DNA from: Cyanobacteriota bacterium
Lineage (GTDB): Bacteria; Cyanobacteriota; Cyanobacteriia; Phormidesmidales; Phormidesmidaceae
Length of the DNA: 12,211 bases
Assembly (NCBI GenBank): GCA_027592485.1
Contig: JAQCKL010000077.1
Location: forward strand, 1 to 12,211
Direction of reading: 5' to 3'
The position numbers and the translations under genes are program-made. Shown in pieces: positions 6,584-12,211 of the stretch (the stretch's first letter is position 1; every line of letters starts with the position of its first letter). The notes below the pieces were generated by a model that was given only the letters and a program-made list of their open reading frames with translations, did not search any database and was not told where the DNA came from.

Positions 6584-6589
6584 ATTTTA
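6584..6589 (-). promoter_or_regulatory. Possible -10 box of crtQ (TAAAAT)
   Basis: On the minus strand, TAAAAT lies about 32 nt upstream of the crtQ ATG within the context cgcTAAAATacg. No TTGACA-like -35 is seen at the right spacing. It would give a short leader, and it favours the 6552 start over the upstream TTG. Confidence 0.25.
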
Positions 6590-6728
6590 GCGGGTCGTGG
6601 CCTGGGAGGCTGAGGCGTTGCTAACTGCGATCGCCCTTCAGCCAGCCATCCACGCCTGATCCACCTGATCCATCTATTCAAGGCTTAAGGGCTGCAACCC
6701 CTCGAATATTTCCCGTCCCCTACAGCCA

Positions 6729-6788
6729 CACGCTGATTACCACGCTGATTGCCACGCTGATTGCCACGCTGATTGCCACGCTGATTGC
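6729..6788. repeat. Tandem repeat, five copies of a 12-bp unit CACGCTGATTGC
   Basis: Units start at 6729, 6741, 6753, 6765 and 6777. The first reads CACGCTGATTAC and the other four are identical CACGCTGATTGC, followed by a decaying partial copy. Four identical copies point to recent slippage expansion. The unit length is a multiple of three, but no start codon or ribosome-binding site leads into it, so I treat it as non-coding. Confidence 0.85.
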
Positions 6789-6802
6789 CACTATCTATGG
6801 AG

Positions 6803-6818
6803 GGATGCTCTGGCATCC
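6803..6818. other. Perfect hairpin GGATGC-TCTG-GCATCC
   Basis: A six-base-pair stem with a 4-nt loop lies just downstream of the 12-bp repeat array and about 225 bp upstream of nrdJ. It has no T-run, so it is not a clear terminator. It may be part of an RNA leader or fortuitous. Confidence 0.4.
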
Positions 6819-6950
6819 GGTATCAAACCTTACTATCTGCCCCCACCAGTAGCGCAATTTCAAAATTCCTTGAGGTTTTATCCCCTAGATATGACTTATC
6901 ATGATCGACCATTAGGCGTGTAGGTACCCCCTAGTCAATTTTCAGCACAG

Positions 6951-6971
6951 GTTTAGCCCCGCTTGCTAAAC
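6951..6971 (+). promoter_or_regulatory. Hairpin GTTTAGC/GCTAAAC just upstream of the nrdJ start region
   Basis: GTTTAGC (6951-6957) and GCTAAAC (6965-6971) form a seven-base-pair stem with loop CCCGCTT. It ends 8 nt before the upstream ATG (6980) and 71 nt before the preferred ATG (7043). In RNA it would occupy the ribosome-binding region of the upstream start, so translation from 6980 looks disfavoured or regulated. As DNA it could be an operator. Confidence 0.4.
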
Positions 6972-7042
6972 GCTACCCCATGACTAGACCTCACCAGACC
7001 ACGAGTCCTGCAAATTTTCATCCATCTCATCAAGGCCGCCCC

Positions 7043-10000
7043 ATGGTTCAAGAACTGCCCCGCGTTCGATCCCACAGCGCGTTTCCAGAAAACGCCACCA
7101 CCGCCTATCCGGTGTTTTATCGCACCTACAGCCGCAAGGGCGAAACCGCCGATGGGGGCCGTGAAACCTGGGCAGAGGTGTGCGATCGCAATTTGACCGG
7201 CCTAGTGGAACTGGGCCAGCTAACGGCGGAGGAGCGAGAGCTGCTGGCGCGGATGCAGCGGGAGGTGAAGGCCCTGCCCTCGGGGCGGTGGCTCTGGGTG
7301 GGGGGCACCGATTGGAGCAAGAAGCCCGAGAACTTTTCGGGGGCCTACAACTGCACCAGCACCAACGTGGTGGACTGGCGGGCCTTTGGCCTGATGATGG
7401 ATTTGGCAATGATGGGCTGCGGCACCGGGGCGGTGCTAGAACCCCAATACATCCAGCAGTTGCCCATCCCCCGCAACCGCCTGGTGGTGGAGCGCTACAA
7501 CGAAGTGGGCGGCACCCCAGTGGATCAGCGCCAAGAGCAGACCCGCGTCGAGATCGACGGCAACCAAGTCACCATTCGGGTCGGCGACAGTCGCGGCGGC
7601 TGGGTGAAGTCTTACCAAACCATTCTGGAGCTGTCTAGCGACCCCCAATTCACCGGGGACGTGCAGATCACCGTGGACCTCAGCGATGTGCGCCCCGCTG
7701 GCGAAAAGCTGAAGGGCTTCGGCGGCGTCGCCAACCCAGTGAAGCTCCCCACCCTCTACGAGCGCTGTGCGCGGATCTTGAATAAGGCGATCGGGCGGCA
7801 GTTGACTTCAGTGGAATGCTGTTTGCTGATTGATGAAGCGGCGGCTTGTGTGGTGGCTGGCAATATCCGGCGCTGCCTGCCCGAAGATGCCCTCGTCCAT
7901 ACCCATCAAGGTTTGGTGCCCATTAAGGATGTACAGGTGGGTGACCAAGTCCAGACCCCCCTGGGCTTTCGTCGGGTCGTCCGTAAATTTGACCAAGGGG
8001 TGCAGGATGTCTATGAAATCGAGACCAATGGTCCTTTGCCCCGAGCCACCGTCAATCACCGCATGGCGGTCTTGACCGATGCCAAGGGAGCCTTTGACTG
8101 GAAGCCCGTGGGTGCCCTAGAGGCGGGCGATCGCCTCCTGCACAACACCCAAGTCCTACCCGGTACCGTCACCAAATTGCCTCAGGATTTCACCGCTGCG
8201 CGCCCGCACCAGAGCCGGACGGCTAAAGCCCTGCAGATTCCCACCCTCACCCCCGATGTGGCTTGGCTGATCGGCTACACCCAGGGAGATGGGTACGTGG
8301 CCCTAGGGCGAAACAAGCATGACAAACCCTACGGTCGCGTCGAGTGGGCGATGGACGGTAGCGATCTAGCGACTACGTCACGCTTGCGACACAAATTGGA
8401 TGGCGCGCTCGCTCAATTTGGCCTGACCGCCACCCACGGCACCATCCGGGGGGAAAATACGGCTAAATCGGTGTGCTCCTCTATCCGCTTAGCCGAATAT
8501 TTCCACCAGTTCATTAAGCAGGCCAACCAGCCCCTGACGGTGCCGAGCTTCATCCTTCAGGGTTGTGTCGATATCCGGGCCGCCTACCTGGCGGGGTTAA
8601 TGGATAGTGACGGTGCTGTGAATAACCGCCCCCCTAACCTGGTCACCACCGTTTATCGTGATTTTGCCCGACAAATCAGTGCGGTCCTGTCTAGTCTCGG
8701 CATTGCCGGACGATTGACTATCGTGCGCCCCCAGGAAGATCGCTGGCAGGTGAAGTACAACGTCACCTTGCCCGCCTTAAAAGGACAGTACAACAGCCTG
8801 ATTGCCCCCCATTCGGTGAAAGGAGAACTGCGCCAGGGTCTCAAAATGTATGGCTTTACCGTGCCGGGTGCCCTGATGCGGGAGGTCTATACCTACAGCG
8901 AAATGCGGGATATGGGCTTCCAGGGTTCGCGTCAGGTTGATGCCAATTATGAGCGCTATCGGGCGGAGTCAGATCTGGATCTGGATGTGCCGATCACCGT
9001 TAAAGGTTTGGGCAGCTACAACTCGGTTCAGACCTACGACATTGAGGTGGAAGAGGCCCACTGCTTCTACTGCGATGGCTACCTGACCCACAACAGTGCC
9101 GGAATGCGTCAGTTTGCCAGCGATGACACCCTGGCCGCATCTGCCAAGGACAATCTCTGGCAGCAGGATGCGGACGGCAACTGGCGCATCGACCCCGAGC
9201 GGGATGCGCTACGCATGGCCAACCACACCCGCGTCTTCCATCACAAACCCAGTCTGCAAGAATGTACTGACGCGGTGCGGAAGCAGTTTTATTCCGGCGA
9301 AGGGGCGATCCAGTGGGCGGGGGAAGCGGAGCGTCGGGCTGGCGGCAAGGGCCGCTATGGTCTGAATCCCTGTGGGGAAATCATCGGTCAAGATTTCCAC
9401 TGCAACTTGGCAGAAATTCACCTCAACCAAATCGATCCCCACAACGAACAGGAGCAAGAGGACGCCTTCACTGCGGGGGCGCTGTCGGTGGCTAGCCTGC
9501 TCAACCACAAATTTGTGGAAGCCCGCTACCGCCATTCCCGCGAGGAGGACCCCATTGTCGGGGTGTCCTTCACCGGCCTGTTTGACTTCTTTGTGCAAGC
9601 CTTTGGGGTGGATTGGCTGAAGTGGTGGGAAGCAGGCCGCCCCAACACTATGCAGGGGCTGGCGTTCAAGTCCCAGGAGAAAGCCTATCTGAGCCGCTGG
9701 AAGGACATCGTCCATCGGGTGGTGGGGGACTATTGCGATCGCCAAGGTCTGGTCAAACCCAACCGCTGCACCACCGTGCAACCGGCGGGCACCAAGTCCC
9801 TGCTGACGGGCGCTAGCCCCGGTTGGCATCCCCCCAAGTCCCAGCGCTATATCCGCCGCATCACCTTCCGCAAGAATGACCCGGTGGCGATGGCTTGCAT
9901 TGACTATGGCTACTCGGTGCTGCCGTCCCAGTCGGACAAGGATGAGCAGGGCAATCTTTTGGATGATCCGTTTGATCCCCGCTGTACGGAGTGGCTGGTG

Positions 10001-10447
10001 GAGATGCCGGTGGAGGTGTCTTGGGCGAATCTACCGGGGGCGGATGAAATTGCGATCGAGAAGTTCTCGGCGTTGGCCCAGTTTGACTTTTACATGCAGG
10101 TGCAAACCCACTACACGGCCCACAACACGTCGGCGACGATTGAGTTGCGGGAGAGTGAGATTGAGCCGTTGAGTCAGCGGTTGTATGAGGCGATCGAGCA
10201 GGATCAGGGCTATATGTCGGCGGCGCTATTAGCGCGGTTTGATGATCTCCAGACGTTCCCCCGGTTACCGTTCGAGCCGATTGACAAGGCAACCTATGAG
10301 GAAATGGTGGCGGCGGTGAAGGCGCGACGCAGCACGGAGGATTTCCATGGGGCGTTGTCGTTGTATGACGCGGGGGATTTGATTGAGGCGGGGCCTGCCG
10401 GGTGTGATTCGGACAAGTGTTTATTGCCCGAGCAAAAGCCTGATTAG
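7043..10447 (+). CDS. nrdJ: Adenosylcobalamin-dependent class II ribonucleoside-triphosphate reductase, intein-containing precursor
   Basis: The enzyme reduces ribonucleotides (NTPs in the monomeric class) to deoxyribonucleotides for DNA synthesis, generating a thiyl radical from coenzyme B12. The precursor is 1134 aa, of which 407 are an intein, leaving about 727 aa, close to the 739 aa of the Lactobacillus leichmannii enzyme. Visible motifs are NCTSTN (first disulfide Cys, about residue 104), GCGTGAVL, NPCGEI (thiyl Cys codon 9371-9373), FHCNLAEI (second disulfide Cys, 9401-9403), QPAGTKS, and the C-terminal shuttle pair C-DSDK-C (10403-10405 and 10418-10420). That pair has the same spacing as in L. 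leichmannii. No ATP cone is seen. I chose the ATG at 7043 (MVQELPRVRS) because cyanobacterial homologues typically begin near there. An ATG at 6980 would add 21 residues, and neither start has a good Shine-Dalgarno sequence. The gene is monocistronic, with a terminator following. Confidence 0.93.
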   Translation: MVQELPRVRSHSAFPENATTAYPVFYRTYSRKGETADGGRETWAEVCDRNLTGLVELGQLTAEERELLARMQREVKALPSGRWLWVGGTDWSKKPENFSGAYNCTSTNVVDWRAFGLMMDLAMMGCGTGAVLEPQYIQQLPIPRNRLVVERYNEVGGTPVDQRQEQTRVEIDGNQVTIRVGDSRGGWVKSYQTILELSSDPQFTGDVQITVDLSDVRPAGEKLKGFGGVANPVKLPTLYERCARILNKAIGRQLTSVECCLLIDEAAACVVAGNIRRCLPEDALVHTHQGLVPIKDVQVGDQVQTPLGFRRVVRKFDQGVQDVYEIETNGPLPRATVNHRMAVLTDAKGAFDWKPVGALEAGDRLLHNTQVLPGTVTKLPQDFTAARPHQSRTAKALQIPTLTPDVAWLIGYTQGDGYVALGRNKHDKPYGRVEWAMDGSDLATTSRLRHKLDGALAQFGLTATHGTIRGENTAKSVCSSIRLAEYFHQFIKQANQPLTVPSFILQGCVDIRAAYLAGLMDSDGAVNNRPPNLVTTVYRDFARQISAVLSSLGIAGRLTIVRPQEDRWQVKYNVTLPALKGQYNSLIAPHSVKGELRQGLKMYGFTVPGALMREVYTYSEMRDMGFQGSRQVDANYERYRAESDLDLDVPITVKGLGSYNSVQTYDIEVEEAHCFYCDGYLTHNSAGMRQFASDDTLAASAKDNLWQQDADGNWRIDPERDALRMANHTRVFHHKPSLQECTDAVRKQFYSGEGAIQWAGEAERRAGGKGRYGLNPCGEIIGQDFHCNLAEIHLNQIDPHNEQEQEDAFTAGALSVASLLNHKFVEARYRHSREEDPIVGVSFTGLFDFFVQAFGVDWLKWWEAGRPNTMQGLAFKSQEKAYLSRWKDIVHRVVGDYCDRQGLVKPNRCTTVQPAGTKSLLTGASPGWHPPKSQRYIRRITFRKNDPVAMACIDYGYSVLPSQSDKDEQGNLLDDPFDPRCTEWLVEMPVEVSWANLPGADEIAIEKFSALAQFDFYMQVQTHYTAHNTSATIELRESEIEPLSQRLYEAIEQDQGYMSAALLARFDDLQTFPRLPFEPIDKATYEEMVAAVKARRSTEDFHGALSLYDAGDLIEAGPAGCDSDKCLLPEQKPD
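7874..9094 (+). mobile_element. Intein with LAGLIDADG homing endonuclease inserted in NrdJ
   Basis: This 407-aa insertion is in frame. Block A begins at Cys1 (CLPEDALVHTHQG). Block B has the T-x-x-H pair T59/H62 (ATVNHRM). The endonuclease motifs are LIGYTQGDG (132-140) and LAGLMDSDG (239-247), both keeping the catalytic acid (D139, D246). Block F/G has EVEEAHCFYCDGYLTHN with block F His396, penultimate His406 and terminal Asn407. The first C-extein residue is Ser (codon 9095-9097). Removal joins GNIRR to SAGMRQF, an uninterrupted RNR sequence near the active site, where cyanobacterial RNR inteins are known. All splicing residues are present, so it should splice and may still cleave empty alleles. 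A HIP1 site at 8127-8134 and host-like GC suggest long residence in this lineage. Confidence 0.95.
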
Positions 10448-10473
10448 GACGTAGTCGCCCTCTATTTTTTCGG

Positions 10474-10532
10474 TCAATTCAAAGCTCCACCTCGTTTGAG
10501 GCAGGGCTTTGGATTGACAAAGTAAATTTTTT
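10474..10532 (+). terminator. Intrinsic terminator of nrdJ
   Basis: TCAATTCAAAGC (10474-10485) pairs with GCTTTGGATTGA (10506-10517), a 12-bp stem with one G-U. The loop contains a nested CCTC-GTTT-GAGG hairpin (10490-10501). A run of six T follows at 10527-10532, about 10 nt after the stem. The T-run is a little distant, but the structure lies 26 bp after the nrdJ stop on the right strand and isolates nrdJ from the downstream AIPR gene. Confidence 0.7.
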
Positions 10533-10542
10533 GCCTTTTGCA
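10514..10542 (+). promoter_or_regulatory. Possible promoter of the AIPR gene
   Basis: A perfect TTGACA (10514-10519) overlaps the descending arm of the nrdJ terminator. At 17-bp spacing, TTTGCA (10537-10542) is a poor -10. A transcript would begin about 25 nt before the ATG at 10572. The -35 is good and the -10 is weak, so this is only a candidate. Confidence 0.25.
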
Positions 10543-10571
10543 GAAATCACCTTTCAATTGGCTCTCAAAAA

Positions 10572-12194
10572 ATGTTGGACTTGAACTACAGCAATCTCAT
10601 ACAAGTTATACAGCCCTACATCGTAAAAGGGAGAGTTGAATCTAGTGCATTTTTGATTTGGTTTTTGGTCAACATTTATAGACTGGACATAATTGAAGCT
10701 CAAAACATCGTTTGTGATGGTCCTGGAGACAAAGGTATTGATGGGATTTACATAAATGAGAGTGAAGAATGTATTGATATATTTCAATCCAGAACCGTTC
10801 AGAACCCCCAAAAAACCTTGGGAGATGTTCAGCTCAAAGAGTTCATTGGTAGCTTAGAGCAACTTGGAACAGACGAGGGTATAAGCTCCATTATTGACAG
10901 CACAAGAAATAGTCAATTAAAAAATCTACTGGAAGAACACAAAGACTTGTTCACTACTTCTGAATATAGTATCAGAGGCATTTTTGTCACAAATACTCAG
11001 AAAGATAGAAATGCAGAAGATCTTCTCCAAGCAACCCCTAAAATTCAGCTAGAGGTTTGGGATAGAGATTCAATTTCAAGAGCTTATGTCCCCAGCGAAA
11101 AAACTATTCCTGAAACATCAGAAATAACATTAGACGTTTTCGGTGTCGACTTCATTCAATATAGCTTGAGAGATATTGCAAAGTCCATTATTGCTCCGAT
11201 CATGGCTACAGACTTAGTAAGAATGGAGGGAATTGAAAATCAGCAGCTCTTCGATTTAAACCTGAGGAAAGGTTTAAATCAGACAAAGGTTAATAAAGAT
11301 ATTCAAAAAAGTATCCTAGATTCATCAGAGCACAGTAGTTTTCTTCTATACCATAACGGAATTACTGTTATCTGTAATGCATTTAGTGTTTCAGAGAAGA
11401 AGGATAAAATCAAAATGCGAGGCTATTCGGTTGTGAATGGCTGTCAAACAGTGACAAGTCTTTACAAATGCAAAAACAGTCTAAGCAAAGATCTCAGGAT
11501 ATTAACTCGTATAGTTCAGGTTGGTAAAGATCAAAAAGGTTTAACTTCTAAGATCACGAAAAATAGCAATAATCAAAATGGTATTAAGGCACGTGATTTC
11601 AGGTCGAATACAAAGACACAGACTAGACTTCAAGAGGATGTAAGTCGTGGTTATCCTGAGTATTTTTATGACATAAAACGAGGAGATGCACCCAAGGACA
11701 AGAAAATAATAGAGAACACTCTTGCAGGGCAAATATTACTTGCTTTTGACAGAAAAAAACCTTCTTCAGTTCAAAGGTACAGCAATATTTTTGACAACTT
11801 GCATCAAGAAATATTTGCACGACCTGAGGTTGCCGGGGGAAGAATAGTAATTCTTTTTGAATTATATCAAGAGGTCGAGAAAAAACTTCCTGACATAGAA
11901 CCGTCGCTGTTTGGAGGCTATCAAATAACTAAGTTCTTTCTGTTGTATTTGTTAGCGGAAGTGCTAAATCATGATGAGCAAGGCAAAAACTTTTGTAAGC
12001 AGCCAGAATCTTTTTATGTCACTGACATTCAAAAAAATGCTCTTTTAAAGAGTATTCGTGTAATTCTAGGTGATCTCGTAATTGATTTAAATGCTGAATT
12101 TGACGATGCTGGTGGGGAATCATTTGATTTCAAGGCTGCATTTAAGGTAAGTGTCACAGGGGTTGAGAACAGGAGTTGTTGTGGAAGGGAGTAG
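10572..12194 (+). CDS. AIPR (abortive infection phage resistance) family protein with N-terminal PD-(D/E)xK-like motif
   Basis: This 540-aa protein has the AIPR core: FLLYHNGITVICN (257-269), VVNGCQTVTSL (287-297), and ILTRIVQV followed by ITKNSNNQNGIKARDF (about 310-343). AIPR proteins (Pfam PF10592) are associated with phage resistance, often in defence regions, and their mechanism is poorly known. The N-terminus carries a Mrr-like nuclease signature: E23, then GDKGIDG with D57, then IDIFQSR (68-74). The Q-x-K lysine of this fold is Arg here, so activity is uncertain. There is no signal peptide or membrane segment. The upstream frame has a stop at 10515, so the ATG at 10572 is the first usable start, though without a clear Shine-Dalgarno sequence. 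The gene is visibly AT-rich (two sample lines give 32-37% GC), uses AGA/ATA-rich codons and lacks HIP1 sites, all signs of transfer. The end SCCGRE is complete within the window. Confidence 0.82.
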   Translation: MLDLNYSNLIQVIQPYIVKGRVESSAFLIWFLVNIYRLDIIEAQNIVCDGPGDKGIDGIYINESEECIDIFQSRTVQNPQKTLGDVQLKEFIGSLEQLGTDEGISSIIDSTRNSQLKNLLEEHKDLFTTSEYSIRGIFVTNTQKDRNAEDLLQATPKIQLEVWDRDSISRAYVPSEKTIPETSEITLDVFGVDFIQYSLRDIAKSIIAPIMATDLVRMEGIENQQLFDLNLRKGLNQTKVNKDIQKSILDSSEHSSFLLYHNGITVICNAFSVSEKKDKIKMRGYSVVNGCQTVTSLYKCKNSLSKDLRILTRIVQVGKDQKGLTSKITKNSNNQNGIKARDFRSNTKTQTRLQEDVSRGYPEYFYDIKRGDAPKDKKIIENTLAGQILLAFDRKKPSSVQRYSNIFDNLHQEIFARPEVAGGRIVILFELYQEVEKKLPDIEPSLFGGYQITKFFLLYLLAEVLNHDEQGKNFCKQPESFYVTDIQKNALLKSIRVILGDLVIDLNAEFDDAGGESFDFKAAFKVSVTGVENRSCCGRE

Positions 12195-12211
12195 TCAGTT
12201 AAAGTTTACCG

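Larger units (their letters stand above)
6553..7042. other. Intergenic region between divergent crtQ and nrdJ
   Basis: This stretch of about 490 bp holds the putative crtQ promoter, a 12-bp tandem repeat array, a hairpin at 6803-6818 and another at 6951-6971. NrdJ needs adenosylcobalamin, so I looked for a cobalamin riboswitch (B12 box, GCCACTG). I found neither, nor an obvious NrdR-box pair. If translation of nrdJ begins at the upstream ATG (6980), the last 63 bp are coding. Confidence 0.6.

Noticed and set aside
6553..6681. N-terminal 43-residue extension of CrtQ from a TTG start, possibly a targeting sequence.
   Set aside because: It is basic, Trp/Pro-rich and unlike the family. A HIP1 site and a candidate -10 box lie inside it, and the ATG at 6552 fits the FAD-binding strand exactly.
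6729..6788. CRISPR-like array.
   Set aside because: Units are 12 bp and directly abutting with no spacers, so it is a simple tandem repeat.
6730..6843. Repeat array translated in one plus frame gives a hydrophobic TLIATLIA-type peptide.
   Set aside because: No start codon or Shine-Dalgarno sequence leads into it; the open frame is a consequence of a repeat unit divisible by three.
6790..6979. Cobalamin riboswitch expected before a B12-dependent reductase.
   Set aside because: No B12-box-like or GCCACTG-like core could be found, and the visible hairpins do not fit the class.
9209..9829. Open frame of 206 codons antisense to nrdJ.
   Set aside because: It mirrors the conserved C-extein of nrdJ and has no domain or translation signal.

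Overview
The window is a stretch of cyanobacterial chromosome. The evidence is about fifteen copies of the HIP1 palindrome GCGATCGC in the first 10.4 kb, a plant/cyanobacterial-type zeta-carotene desaturase with its usual SRPBCC neighbour, and a B12-dependent class II ribonucleotide reductase that carries an intein in a conserved active-site region. GC content is high by eye except at the right end. The genus cannot be named from this sequence alone.

Layout. (1) Positions 1-1926, minus strand: a compact three-gene run in the order HAD phosphatase of the mannosyl/glucosyl-3-phosphoglycerate phosphatase type, isochorismatase-family cysteine hydrolase, and the N-terminus of an FAD-linked oxidoreductase that runs off the left edge. 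(2) 1927-2327: a gene-poor stretch whose right half holds direct repeats and interlocking inverted repeats in front of a 74-aa protein gene of unknown function (2328-2552, plus). (3) 2549-4381, minus: a 610-aa Eco57I/type IIG-like N6-adenine methylase relative. It has a good SAM-binding motif, a degenerate catalytic motif, and no target-recognition part. Its stop codon overlaps that of the 74-aa gene in a shared CTAG. (4) 4624-6552, minus: crtQ followed by an SRPBCC gene, a probable operon. (5) 6553-7042: an intergenic region with a 5x12-bp tandem repeat and two hairpins. (6) 7043-10447, plus: nrdJ with a full-length 407-aa intein (7874-9094) that has all splicing residues and two LAGLIDADG motifs. 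It ends at a good intrinsic terminator. (7) 10572-12194, plus: an AT-rich AIPR-family (abortive-infection type) gene with an N-terminal Mrr-like PD-(D/E)xK signature. It lacks HIP1 sites and looks horizontally acquired.

Most genes are independent housekeeping or metabolic functions: carotenoid synthesis, deoxynucleotide supply, and compatible-solute or sugar-phosphate metabolism. The accessory elements are the intein (a selfish or homing element), the degenerate methylase and the AIPR gene. No complete multi-gene defence system is visible. The least explained pieces are the structured leader before the 74-aa gene, the degenerate methylase, and the AIPR gene, which may be the edge of a larger accessory island beyond the right end.
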